A DNA stretch of 64,000 bases from Companilactobacillus sp. Lineage in GTDB: Bacteria > Bacillota > Bacilli > Lactobacillales > Lactobacillaceae. The stretch is taken from the NCBI RefSeq assembly GCF_022484265.1, contig NZ_JAKVLR010000001.1:682001-746000 (forward strand). Direction: 5' to 3'. This document shows, one piece after another, positions 1 to 7,220 of this stretch. Numbering within the stretch: the first letter of the stretch is position 1; every line of letters begins with the position of its first letter. The notes under the pieces are model-generated. The model searched no databases. It saw only the letters and a program-made list of their open reading frames with translations, and had not been told where the DNA came from. The translations under genes were made by a program, and so were the position numbers.

Positions 1-104
1 CATCGCTAGGAAATTCCGACCGAATACGTGGCGTTCTTAGAAACGTTTTAGTCGGTTTAGGAACCATGACTATCACCTACTTGATTGGTGGTTCATTAGG
101 ATAA
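1..104 (+). CDS. VIT family protein, C-terminal end (partial)
   Basis: The frame that starts at base 3 is open from the left edge to a TAA at 102-104. It reads SLGNSDRIRGVLRNVLVGLG and then a hydrophobic end, TMTITYLIGGSLG. An Arg-Asn pair followed by V-G-L-G-T and a last Gly-rich membrane helix is typical of the C-terminus of bacterial VIT/CCC1-like (vacuolar iron transporter family) membrane proteins, which move Fe2+ or Mn2+. Only about 33 residues are inside the window, so the start, the promoter and most of the protein are outside. A strong hairpin terminator follows within 5 bases, so this is the last gene of its transcript. The family call rests on a short stretch and is moderately sure. 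Confidence 0.6.
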   Translation, partial: SLGNSDRIRGVLRNVLVGLGTMTITYLIGGSLG

Positions 105-105
105 A

Positions 106-140
106 CAAATACCGTACAGAAAATTCTGTACGGTATTTTT
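106..140 (+). terminator. Rho-independent terminator after the VIT gene
   Basis: Perfect 11-bp stem ATACCGTACAG (109-119) with CTGTACGGTAT (126-136), a 6-base loop and a T run. The facing gene on the other strand ends at 154, so it may also stop transcription from that side. Confidence 0.85.
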
Positions 141-153
141 GTGCCGATTTAAA

Positions 154-555
154 TTACATCAGATCATGTCTGTGACGAGATATGTACAAGCTATTATTGA
201 TGATCAAGAACAGCAATACGATCATGTTTATCGCCGTGAACACCAGCATCACTATTTTTGAATAATTCATTGCTCCTGCAGCAAAAATGCTATTCAGCAA
301 CAATGGCAACATAACCGCAATTTCCATGAATGCACTGAACGCCAACACTGCGATACTAGTCCTACGTCCCACAAAAATCGATGAGATCACAAATGGCAAG
401 TAGAGCATCATCAATACAAATGTAAAAATGATCAGCAAGACTAGACTTCCTGTCACCTGCAAACCACCTTTTGCCTGATCGATACTGGAGATGAACATCC
501 CCACGATCAATAACAAATACGAGATACATAAACTAAGAATATTTTTTAAGCGCAT
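154..555 (-). CDS. Small four-helix membrane protein, unknown function
   Basis: This 133-residue protein has four predicted hydrophobic segments, at about residues 5-23, 34-58, 66-95 and 100-122, with a short basic tail (SRHRHDLM). The ATG follows an AAGGAGA ribosome site with normal spacing. I do not recognise a family or any catalytic motif. It stands alone: the VIT gene converges on it from the left, and the CAP-protein terminator lies just upstream of it. Function cannot be inferred from the neighbours. The gene is probably real because of its ribosome site and consistent membrane character. Confidence 0.6.
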   Translation of the reverse strand: MRLKNILSLCISYLLLIVGMFISSIDQAKGGLQVTGSLVLLIIFTFVLMMLYLPFVISSIFVGRRTSIAVLAFSAFMEIAVMLPLLLNSIFAAGAMNYSKIVMLVFTAINMIVLLFLIINNSLYISRHRHDLM

Positions 556-597
556 ATTAATTCTCCTTACTTGTATTATACCTGTTATTGTGTGGAC

Positions 598-632
598 AAA
601 AAAAGACTAATTTCGATTAGGAAATCAGTCTT
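598..632 (-). terminator. Terminator of the CAP-domain gene
   Basis: Minus-strand hairpin with arms at 603-614 and 621-632 (AAGACTGATTTC pairing with GAAATTAGTCTT, one G-T pair) followed by a T run. It starts right at the TAA that ends the read-through frame of the CAP gene (631-633). This supports the idea that the original gene ran to 631, not 736. Confidence 0.8.
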
Positions 633-735
633 AATTTACATTACGAATTTTTGCATTGTTGATCATAGCCCACTCAGATGTTGATACGCGATACCAATGA
701 TTGCCAGATTGATCCACGTACACTTGGTCGGTATA
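631..735 (-). pseudogene. Detached C-terminal SLAP repeat of the CAP protein
   Basis: Directly after the TAG at 736-738 the same frame stays open for 34 more codons to a TAA at 631-633. It contains YTDQVYVDQSGNHWYRVSTS followed by EWAM. This matches the second half of the SLAP-type repeat in the two exported proteins at 13.2 and 14.1 kb (for example YYQVSTNEYV). The piece has no start or ribosome site of its own, so it is a remnant unless the TAG is read through. Confidence 0.7.
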
Positions 736-1503
736 CTAATCAGTCTTTGGTGCTAAAGCTCGGTTAGATTTAATACCATTAACTGGGGCGCTGTACAGTG
801 ACGTCAATTGACTGGTCGTCACGGCAGAACTAATTTTAGTTGCTCCAGAAAACAATTCAGAAACTGAACTAATTTTTTCATTAGGTTGATAAGTCGATGG
901 ATATTGCGCACTCAATCCAACTTGATTGGAATAATTTGCATAAGCTTTCATCGCATCATAGTTATTCCCTACTTCAGCTGTGGTGGATCCAAAATCTTGT
1001 GCATAATAGATATATCCATTCGAAGGATTTATCGAAACGCCGATCCCAACATGTTTAAAAAACGGATTCAGCATATTCTTACGATGTCCAAAAGTTGCCA
1101 CACCATCATCGTCGTATAAATTCGAAATAATTTGTTGTGCAATCTCTTTAGGATCAGTGATCGAAGAATTGTACCAATAACCAATATTTTCACCTGCAAC
1201 CGCTGTAAATGGTGCACCGGATAAATAATTATATCCTGAATGTTCATCCAAACGATTGATATTAGCCAAATGGTTAGCTCGGTTTTGAGACATATTAGTT
1301 AGGACAGAAACGCCGCTCGCATTGCCGAGATCATTTTGTTTACGCAAGTCATTTAACTCGACCAAAATACTTTTGGCGATGGCCTCACTTTGACTGTTAG
1401 TCACAGCTTGAACATCTTGAGTTCGATCAAATTGAAGAAGCATTAATGGAACCATGAACAACATTGTAAAAAATACGATCAATGCTTTATTTTTTTGCTT
1501 CAT
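736..1503 (-). CDS. CAP (SCP/PR1) domain exoprotein, truncated by a TAG
   Basis: This 255-residue exported protein has a signal peptide at about 1-33 (lysines, then a long hydrophobic run). A CAP domain spans about 42-175 and carries the family signatures AGENIGYWYN, FGHRKNML and HVGIGV, with candidate active-site His and Glu residues. The C-terminus is the first half of a SLAP-type surface repeat (SLYSAPVNGIKSNRALAPKTD). The TAG stop falls where the homologous repeats at 13.4 and 14.3 kb have Trp (ANTPW, ANTDW), so TGG to TAG is the simplest explanation. The frame continues to 631, giving about 290 residues originally. The catalytic part is intact. What is lost is probably wall attachment. 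Confidence 0.8.
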   Translation of the reverse strand: MKQKNKALIVFFTMLFMVPLMLLQFDRTQDVQAVTNSQSEAIAKSILVELNDLRKQNDLGNASGVSVLTNMSQNRANHLANINRLDEHSGYNYLSGAPFTAVAGENIGYWYNSSITDPKEIAQQIISNLYDDDGVATFGHRKNMLNPFFKHVGIGVSINPSNGYIYYAQDFGSTTAEVGNNYDAMKAYANYSNQVGLSAQYPSTYQPNEKISSVSELFSGATKISSAVTTSQLTSLYSAPVNGIKSNRALAPKTD

Positions 1504-1572
1504 TTACCTATCTCCCGAATATGTTTGATAGCTAAATTTTAACATTACAGTGATTCATTTAAAAACTTTGAA

Positions 1573-2616
1573 TTAACGACGGTTGCGTCTTTGAAGTTTG
1601 AAGTTCCAAATAAGGAGTCCGATGATAAGCAAAGCAATCAAAATTGCAGCTAAGATAAATAGTGTGTAGTTAGGTTTCTTTGCGGTAGCTACCTTATTCA
1701 ATCCTTTAGCATTCTTTCTTGTAACCGTGAAGTTCTTAGTGAAGTTCCAAGTTTTAATACCGTTGTCACCACTGACATTGACACGCATTGTGTATTTGCC
1801 TGGTTTCAATGATTGATTAGGATAATTTACCGGAAATTCGAAGTTGCTGTTAGGTGCAAATTGTAAATTCTTCTTCGACAATTGTAGAACTTTCTTTGTG
1901 CTACCTTGAGGTGTTACATACGAATTAATTGATGCTTGATTGATCAATGTAGGAGAAGTATTTTCTAGGTCAGCAGCAACATCAGGACCATTGTTATAAG
2001 TTGATAGACCGGCCTTAATTTGTTTCATAGTTGGGTTAACTGCATTGGTATTTTGTTGAATCTGAACAGCCAATACATATGAATAAATATTCTTGATACT
2101 GAATTTCTTACCAGGAGTATTTTTAGGTGCTTTAGTATCCTCTTGGACAATTCTAATACCACCTAAAATCATTCCTTTAAAGTCCTTTTTGGGAGCATTC
2201 AATGGCAATGTTATGGTTTCAGTAGAATTAGCCTGAACTGTATATTTCTGTGGTTCTGGAAACATTGACTCAATATCGTATTTAGTGGATGGATCCTTCT
2301 TCAAACCGTGTTTGCTGTAGTCGACGATACCATTAGCATTTGTGGTTGCTTTATTGACTTCAACCAAAAATGTATGTTCCTTGGAGTCAGAATTTTTGAT
2401 ATCGAACTTGATATCTTGCGTACTTCCTGGTGTGACTTTCAAATCATAAAAGTTAACATTTTTATTGATTTGATTATCTGGAATCTGTGGAGTCACGCTA
2501 AATTTAACTTGTGATTGATTAGTATTTGTCGCAGCATTGGCTGTTGCGGGACTAAAAGCACAAATGCCAAGAATCAGCATCAAAATCGTGGTAACAATTG
2601 TCCAAAGTCTTCTCAT
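1573..2616 (-). CDS. DUF916/DUF3324 WxL-associated cell-surface protein
   Basis: This 347-residue membrane-anchored surface protein has a signal peptide (about 1-28, ending ATANAA), a DUF916 region (about 35-155, KFSVTPQIPDNQINKN and FYDLKVTPG), and a DUF3324 region (about 165-300) with the usual APNSNFEFPVNYPNQSLKPG stretch. One membrane helix (about 315-337) precedes a basic tail. Such proteins are encoded next to WxL proteins and are known to bind them and peptidoglycan at the cell surface. It lies just downstream of the WxL gene at 2722-3381, but a hairpin terminator stands between them, so it is probably transcribed by read-through or from its own promoter. It is a paralogue of the broken gene at 8771-9802. 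Confidence 0.88.
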   Translation of the reverse strand: MRRLWTIVTTILMLILGICAFSPATANAATNTNQSQVKFSVTPQIPDNQINKNVNFYDLKVTPGSTQDIKFDIKNSDSKEHTFLVEVNKATTNANGIVDYSKHGLKKDPSTKYDIESMFPEPQKYTVQANSTETITLPLNAPKKDFKGMILGGIRIVQEDTKAPKNTPGKKFSIKNIYSYVLAVQIQQNTNAVNPTMKQIKAGLSTYNNGPDVAADLENTSPTLINQASINSYVTPQGSTKKVLQLSKKNLQFAPNSNFEFPVNYPNQSLKPGKYTMRVNVSGDNGIKTWNFTKNFTVTRKNAKGLNKVATAKKPNYTLFILAAILIALLIIGLLIWNFKLQRRNRR

Positions 2617-2652
2617 AATAAAATCTCCTTATTCCAAACTTATTGAATATTT

Positions 2653-2694
2653 AAAAAAAGAGGCGCGTACCGAATAACTTCGATAACGCCCCTC
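2653..2694 (-). terminator. Terminator after the first WxL gene
   Basis: Minus-strand hairpin, GAGG-GGCGT pairing with ACGCGCCTC across an 18-base loop, then seven T. It separates the WxL gene from the DUF916 gene downstream and may set their ratio. Confidence 0.7.
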
Positions 2695-2721
2695 AATTAT
2701 TTAATTATTAATTGTTAAAGT

Positions 2722-3381
2722 TTAAGCTGCTGGAGTTGTACTTGCTGTAGTACCAGTTGATGCAATAGGAGTTGCATTTAAAGTCCATGTAACATCAGAT
2801 GTGTAGGTACCAGCCAAAATTGTTTGTGGTTCTACAGTCAACGTTGCGGCATTTGTACCATAAGTATACTTATAAGTACCGATACCAATTGGATCTGCAT
2901 CAGTAGGTGTGTTTGCAGTAATGATTGGTGCTGCAGTATCCGTGATTTCAGTTGAATTTGCAGTTGGATCACTAGTACCACCAGTTGCTGAACTGAAAGC
3001 ACCACCAGTTGTTGACAAATTAAATGACGTTGAATGTAATGCAAGTTTGCCGTTTGCAAATGGTGTTGCTGATGCAGTAACTGTATATCCGCCTTGATAA
3101 CCAGGATCATCAACAGTTAATGGACTAGCGTCAGCGGTTGTTGATGTGAATGTCATTGATGAAAGATCATTAATTTCTCCACTACCTAGATCAAGTGTTG
3201 GAACAGTCTGCAATGCTAATGGACCTGCCGTAGCATCCAAAGTAGATGTTGTTGATGTTGGTGAACCAGTGGTGGTTTCAGTTGCAGCACTTGCTGTGCC
3301 GATCCCAGCGGTTCCGAAGGCTGCCAATAATGCAGCTCCGCAAAGGGTGACTTTAAGTAATGTTTTTCTCATAATTGTCAT
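2722..3381 (-). CDS. WxL domain surface protein
   Basis: This 219-residue exported protein has a signal peptide at about 1-33 (ending GTASAA) and a Thr/Ser-rich N-terminus (TETTTGSPTSTTSTLDATAG). A WxL-type domain follows, starting near LDLGSGEINDLSSM. The C-terminal motif is present (SDVTWTLNATP), but the first WxL motif reads GGYTVTAS, with Tyr where Trp is usual. WxL domains attach proteins non-covalently to the cell wall. The ATG at 3379-3381 follows AGAGGA with about 8 bases. A second in-frame ATG four codons on is possible. An Ala/Thr-rich tail (STGTTASTTPAA) extends past the WxL motif, longer than in the other two WxL proteins here. Confidence 0.85.
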   Translation of the reverse strand: MTIMRKTLLKVTLCGAALLAAFGTAGIGTASAATETTTGSPTSTTSTLDATAGPLALQTVPTLDLGSGEINDLSSMTFTSTTADASPLTVDDPGYQGGYTVTASATPFANGKLALHSTSFNLSTTGGAFSSATGGTSDPTANSTEITDTAAPIITANTPTDADPIGIGTYKYTYGTNAATLTVEPQTILAGTYTSDVTWTLNATPIASTGTTASTTPAA

Positions 3382-3743
3382 ATAAATATCCTCTTGAATC
3401 TTTTATTCACGTTTCCTCGGGATAAAAGACTTTCATTTTATTGCCCAAAAATGAAATGAGCAGAAGACTTGTTTTGCTTACCTATGGGCTTAGGTCATGG
3501 GTGTTGATCTCAATGGTGTTTTAAGAAACTGCTGTTAAATCATTTCTTGGGACCATTTCAAATCTTCATAAAATCTAATTGTGTGATCAGTACGATCTAT
3601 CTATCTAAATCCCTCATACCTTTCACAACTCTGTTATAAAATTTTTCTAAGTGATATACAAAAAATTGGCTCGAAAAACCGGTATTTATTTTTTGATTTT
3701 TAAACATTAATATTTTAAAATGATTTTGCGAATTATATATTAA
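3382..3743 (-). other. Gene-free region upstream of the WxL gene
   Basis: About 360 bases with no open frame carrying a ribosome site. It holds a perfect 9-bp inverted repeat, TTTCATTTT (3431-3439) and AAAATGAAA (3448-3456), about 50-70 bases upstream of the WxL start. It should contain the WxL promoter and perhaps a long leader. No known riboswitch was recognised. The part nearest the terminator is very AT-rich. Confidence 0.4.
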
Positions 3744-3782
3744 AAAGCCCATTTGGATTTCATTTCCAAACGGGCTTTATTT
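3744..3782 (-). terminator. Terminator after the YdhG-like gene
   Basis: Hairpin AAGCCCATTTGGA / TCCAAACGGGCTT with a short loop. The T run on the minus strand is short and interrupted (TTTTTAA), and the plus strand side also has T's, so it may work in both directions. Confidence 0.8.
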
Positions 3783-3785
3783 TTG

Positions 3786-4154
3786 TTAACGCCAAAATTT
3801 TTGATTATCGGCCTTATCCTTTGTGTTAAACTCAATCACCTTTTTTAACACCGAGTAGTCGACTTCTTGATCAAAGCCAATTCTGAATAATTGCTTAGTA
3901 TAAGAGTATCCAACTTGATCGAGTAATTCTTTAAAGTGCTCGATTCCCGCCTGTTCAGGAGCAACTGAGATATGATTTTTTGCCATGCTGAACGCAATGA
4001 TAAATGTACCATGATCGGTAAACATCGGTTGATTCCAAGCTACTTTTCGACCCAACTCAGGAAATTCTTGATGGATCTTATCCAGTATTTCAATCATGCG
4101 TAACTTGTGATCACCATCGTCTAAAGTGTTTAAATATTCATCAAATACAGCCAT
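3786..4154 (-). CDS. YdhG-like DUF1801 protein (proposed iron chaperone)
   Basis: This small soluble protein of 122 residues has the DUF1801 fold signature: an N-terminal helical part with DEYLNTLDDGDHKLRMIEIL, then VAWNQPMFTDHGTFIIAFSM and KNHISVAP, and the ending LKKVIEFNTKDKAD. The family includes B. subtilis YdhG/Fra, reported as a frataxin-like iron chaperone that helps iron delivery to Fe-S assembly. The residue pattern WNQPMF is the most diagnostic part. It is a single-gene unit between a terminator and a divergent small gene. Family membership is sure, but the iron role in this organism is an inference from the family. Confidence 0.8.
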   Translation of the reverse strand: MAVFDEYLNTLDDGDHKLRMIEILDKIHQEFPELGRKVAWNQPMFTDHGTFIIAFSMAKNHISVAPEQAGIEHFKELLDQVGYSYTKQLFRIGFDQEVDYSVLKKVIEFNTKDKADNQKFWR

Positions 4155-4358
4155 AGCTTACCTCCGAATTTTCAAAAATTGTACCATACATTGAAGTGTT
4201 ATTAATAGTAATTTTATAACCAAATATAAGCCGTTTTGGTTGAAACCTCATGGCATTTTCGGTATTCTAAAAATGAAAATGTACAAAGAAATTTTGGACA
4301 TTTTGCACTATTTTTTGCCAATACAGATATTAGATATATCCTGTCGGAGGTGTAAACT

Positions 4359-4637
4359 TTGAGAAAAAAGAACAGACTTGAACTGGTAAATCTGATTGAC
4401 GATGTAATTTCAGATACTGAAGGAACATCTCTGGTCCCTGTACTAGAATCATTTCGATCAAACTTATTAGATGGACATGATAATGGTTCGTTGTTAGATA
4501 AGATGTACTATAATATCCGACACATCTCATTGAGCGATCGTAATGTCAATTCAGACCGCATTTATGATTTATTACAATTTATTGATAAGAGTAACGTTTG
4601 GCACGATTTAGGAAAACACTTAGTAAAATCTAGATAA
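4359..4637 (+). CDS. Small helical protein, possible bacteriocin immunity protein
   Basis: This is a 92-residue soluble protein with a TTG start after a good CGGAGG ribosome site. It is charged, without a signal peptide or membrane helix, and looks all-helical (VLESFRSNLL, LLDKMYYNIRHISL, DRIYDLLQFIDK). Size and helical pattern resemble the four-helix immunity proteins of class II bacteriocins, but I cannot see a diagnostic motif and no bacteriocin gene is next to it. It is monocistronic, with its own terminator. The alternative is simply an unknown cytosolic protein. The gene itself is likely real. Confidence 0.5.
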   Translation: MRKKNRLELVNLIDDVISDTEGTSLVPVLESFRSNLLDGHDNGSLLDKMYYNIRHISLSDRNVNSDRIYDLLQFIDKSNVWHDLGKHLVKSR

Positions 4638-4645
4638 TAATTAAT

Positions 4646-4676
4646 AACTCTCAATTATAATGATTGAGAGTTTTTT
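4646..4676 (+). terminator. Terminator of the 92-residue protein gene
   Basis: Perfect 9-bp stem AACTCTCAA (4646-4654) / TTGAGAGTT (4664-4672) followed by T's. Confidence 0.85.
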
Positions 4677-4723
4677 CATACAAAAAATGCAGCTGTGACA
4701 TAACTGCTATTCTCAATAAATAT

Positions 4724-4855
4724 GCGGCATAAACGTGCGACAAAACATAGCTCACTCCGCCTAACTACAAAGAGGAACTAATTCAAAGTACGAATTAGTT
4801 CCTCTTTTACGTTAATGCTCGAGAGCTAACCATGTTTTGTCGCACTCTCATTTTG
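4724..4855. repeat. Nested inverted-repeat (foldback) element
   Basis: Outer arms are a perfect 14-bp inverted repeat, GTGCGACAAAACAT (4735-4748) and ATGTTTTGTCGCAC (4832-4845). Inside is a second perfect 16-bp hairpin, AAAGAGGAACTAATTC (4769-4784) and GAATTAGTTCCTCTTT (4792-4807). The ends resemble those of the foldbacks at 20.9 and 22.6 kb: left GCGGCATAAACGTGCGACAAAA against GCGGAAACGCGCAAAA, right TTTTGTCGCACTCTCATTTT against TTTTGCGCTCTTTT. The right arm forms the last codons of the membrane protein gene at 4826-5518. The inner hairpin can act as its terminator. Confidence 0.7.
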
Positions 4856-5518
4856 AATTTTTCCTTTAAAATTATGTTTTAGGGCTGGCCAGATGTACTT
4901 GTCTGACGTGGCGATAAAGACACCGTTGAACAAGATAGATACGACGGTCGCAATATTGATTGAATAAATATGATGCGTGAAGATAAATGATAGGATCACG
5001 ATAATTGTCGGCGGGATAAAGTCGATTATCTGCGACAACGTTGCATTGCCCTTCAAGTAATAGAAACGCAGAATATTTGTCGTGTCGTCATTTGGATGCA
5101 TGATAATATTGGCACGCTGATACAACGAAATGGCAATACAGAAACAAACGATACCTAAGATTGCAAAGAAGGTTCTAGCCAGCATCGGGTAATGCGGCAT
5201 CCCTAATTTATCAAAAATGAAAGTGAAGATATCAATAAAATAACCATAAAATACTACGAAAATTATCTGACCTATAAAACGTCTGACATCAATTTTATGC
5301 AACAAAATCTGGTTGGTGATAGCATTTACTGTCCCAATAATATTCAACAAGATACCTGTATCGATACCGAGCCATTTATTCATATTGACCGCGGATGCTG
5401 TCCAAATACCACTTCCCATGTTAGATGAAATACAGAGCCCATTCCCCATGGCGTTGAGCGTCAGTCCTAAGACTAACCCAATAAAACGTTGCCTAACTGT
5501 ATTTTTGATAATCGTCAC
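4826..5518 (-). CDS. YczE/YyaS/YitT-type integral membrane protein
   Basis: This 230-residue membrane protein has five to six hydrophobic segments (about 10-30, 45-70, 78-98, 108-130, 160-182, 185-205). The pattern NAMGNGLCISSNMGSGIWTA near the N-terminus matches the YczE/YitT-type membrane family, whose transport substrate is not settled. In Bacillus, YczE has been linked to surfactin and bacillaene production. The final residues NESATKHG are encoded by the right arm of a foldback repeat, so the original C-terminus may have been replaced when that element arrived. A single-gene unit with a bidirectional terminator upstream. Confidence 0.7.
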   Translation of the reverse strand: MTIIKNTVRQRFIGLVLGLTLNAMGNGLCISSNMGSGIWTASAVNMNKWLGIDTGILLNIIGTVNAITNQILLHKIDVRRFIGQIIFVVFYGYFIDIFTFIFDKLGMPHYPMLARTFFAILGIVCFCIAISLYQRANIIMHPNDDTTNILRFYYLKGNATLSQIIDFIPPTIIVILSFIFTHHIYSINIATVVSILFNGVFIATSDKYIWPALKHNFKGKIQNESATKHG

Positions 5519-5543
5519 TCCTTACTGCAACTATCTTACACGC

Positions 5544-5579
5544 AAAAAAAGTCCGAATACAAATTTTTCGGACTTTTTT
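5544..5579. terminator. Terminator after the TMEM175-family gene
   Basis: Stem AAAGTCCGAA (5548-5557) / TTCGGACTTT (5567-5576), flanked by A and T runs on both sides. It serves the minus-strand gene ending at 5583. Confidence 0.8.
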
Positions 5580-5582
5580 ATA

Positions 5583-6182
5583 TTAATTGAATAATTTGTC
5601 ACTATCTTTGTTGAAACGAGATCCAACAAATAGAATTTGAAGAATCACTAATAATAATTGCAAAGCTGGCATGTAGATCAAAACTACAACCAACACAATA
5701 TAAAACAGCAACATATTTTTCCACGACATCATGTAACGATAGATTTTCATGCTCCGGATACTTTCGGCAACACTTTTATGTCCGGCTTTTTCATTATCAT
5801 CTGCGATATAGTATGACAGCAACATATATGCTGCAGACCAGAGACCGTAAATAATCGCATAAAAAATCTGAGGTCCGCGGGAATTGATATGTTCACCAAT
5901 CCAAGCAGTTGCGACTGGTAAAAACGATGTGGCAAACATCCAAGCCAAATTTGCCCAGAATACTCTTTGAGTGACCAATTTTGTTTTTGAAAACATGTAG
6001 TGGTGATTATACCAAGCAGTACCTATAAATAAATATCCAATCATATATGAAACCACATATGGCAATTGTGGCAAAATGGCTGACAGCTTTGTAGATTCAG
6101 GAACTTTAAATTCCAAGATCATGATCGTCAAAACGATAGCAATGATTGCATCAGTGAAAGCTTCGATTCTTCCCTTATTCAT
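5583..6182 (-). CDS. TMEM175/DUF1211 family membrane protein
   Basis: This 199-residue membrane protein has about six helices. The first helix carries the family signature RIEAFTDAIIAIVLTIMILE, equivalent to the R-x3-F-S-D motif that lines the pore of bacterial TMEM175 potassium channels (Thr here replaces the usual Ser). The length is typical of prokaryotic members, which have one six-helix repeat and assemble as tetramers. A leak-type K+ channel is the likely role by family. The gene stands alone between a terminator and the oxidoreductase operon. Confidence 0.8.
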   Translation of the reverse strand: MNKGRIEAFTDAIIAIVLTIMILEFKVPESTKLSAILPQLPYVVSYMIGYLFIGTAWYNHHYMFSKTKLVTQRVFWANLAWMFATSFLPVATAWIGEHINSRGPQIFYAIIYGLWSAAYMLLSYYIADDNEKAGHKSVAESIRSMKIYRYMMSWKNMLLFYIVLVVVLIYMPALQLLLVILQILFVGSRFNKDSDKLFN

Positions 6183-6256
6183 AACAAAATCCCCTTTGTT
6201 TGTTGAAATAATTATATCAAAAATAATTATTTTCGAATCAAAGAGGATTTAATTTT

Positions 6257-7210
6257 TTAAACTAACACAACTACCTTACCAATACTTTGCCCACTTTCCA
6301 GATATGCGTGAGCTGCATCTACTTGCGACAATGGATAAACCTTGGTTGGCGATACGTCAACGTGCTTGTCTTCGATGATATTTAACATATCTTGGATCCA
6401 TGATAATTTAACGTCGCCTGATGAAAATGAGGTCAAGTAACGATTGTTAGGAATCATGGAAATTGGGTCGAACTTATCGATATCCCAAACTCCACCTAAT
6501 TCGCCAGTCATACTGATAATTCCATTAACTGCTAACAAGTTCATGGAGTCTTTCAATGTGCTTGGTCCAATCAAATCTAAAATCTTATCGTATTGAAGCT
6601 TAGTTTGCAGACTACCATCTTGATCTAAAATAACGTCATCGTAACCTTTATCTTTCATCAGATCTGACTTAGCTAAGTCACGGGTTGAACCAGTCACGTG
6701 AATATCACGGTCGATAGCTTTGGCTAATTTGGTCGCAGCTACACCAACGCCACTAGTTCCACCACGGATCAACAATGAATCCCCTTGCGTCAATTTTAGA
6801 CCAGTCAAGGCACCATATGCCGTGTAATAAGTTTCAGGAATTGCAGCAAGGTCTTCCCACTTCAAATTTGATTGAACCGGATAGATCTGCTCATTTGGTA
6901 GCAATGCGTATTCAGCATAGCCACCGTCAAAATCACGTCCCATTTCGCCCATCAATGAAATGACAGTTTGACCCTTAGGTAAATTCTTCGGATCAGTTGT
7001 GTCCTCAATAATTCCAACACATTCAATTCCTAAGATACGTGGAAATTTGACTGATGGCGAATATCCTTTGCGTGTAAAAATTTCTGAGTGGTTGACGCCA
7101 AATCCTTTGACCTTAACTAAACTCCAGCCAGGTTTCACCATTGGCGTTGGTACATCGGTATATTCGAGAACTTCTGGGCCCCCAGCTTTTTTAACAACTA
7201 CAGCTTTCAT
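6257..7210 (-). CDS. Zinc-independent MDR alcohol dehydrogenase / quinone oxidoreductase
   Basis: This 317-residue member of the medium-chain dehydrogenase family starts MKAVVVKKAGGPEVLEYTDV. It has the GroES-like half (about 1-125) and the Rossmann half with nucleotide-binding GGTSGVGVAATKLAKA (about 150-165). It lacks the Cys/His set for catalytic zinc, which fits the QOR (NADPH:quinone reductase) branch. The substrate is not evident. It follows the SDR-family gene by 10 bases with an AGGAGG site, so the two form an operon, probably for reduction of quinones or reactive carbonyls. Confidence 0.85.
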   Translation of the reverse strand: MKAVVVKKAGGPEVLEYTDVPTPMVKPGWSLVKVKGFGVNHSEIFTRKGYSPSVKFPRILGIECVGIIEDTTDPKNLPKGQTVISLMGEMGRDFDGGYAEYALLPNEQIYPVQSNLKWEDLAAIPETYYTAYGALTGLKLTQGDSLLIRGGTSGVGVAATKLAKAIDRDIHVTGSTRDLAKSDLMKDKGYDDVILDQDGSLQTKLQYDKILDLIGPSTLKDSMNLLAVNGIISMTGELGGVWDIDKFDPISMIPNNRYLTSFSSGDVKLSWIQDMLNIIEDKHVDVSPTKVYPLSQVDAAHAYLESGQSIGKVVVLV

Positions 7211-7220
7211 AAACGTCCTC

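Noticed and set aside
2838..3113. 91-residue frame inside the WxL gene on the same strand
   Set aside because: Repetitive Gln/Leu composition from a Thr/Ala-rich gene read out of frame; no ribosome site.
4330..4530. 66-residue frame antisense to the 92-residue gene
   Set aside because: The plus-strand frame has the ribosome site and the terminator.
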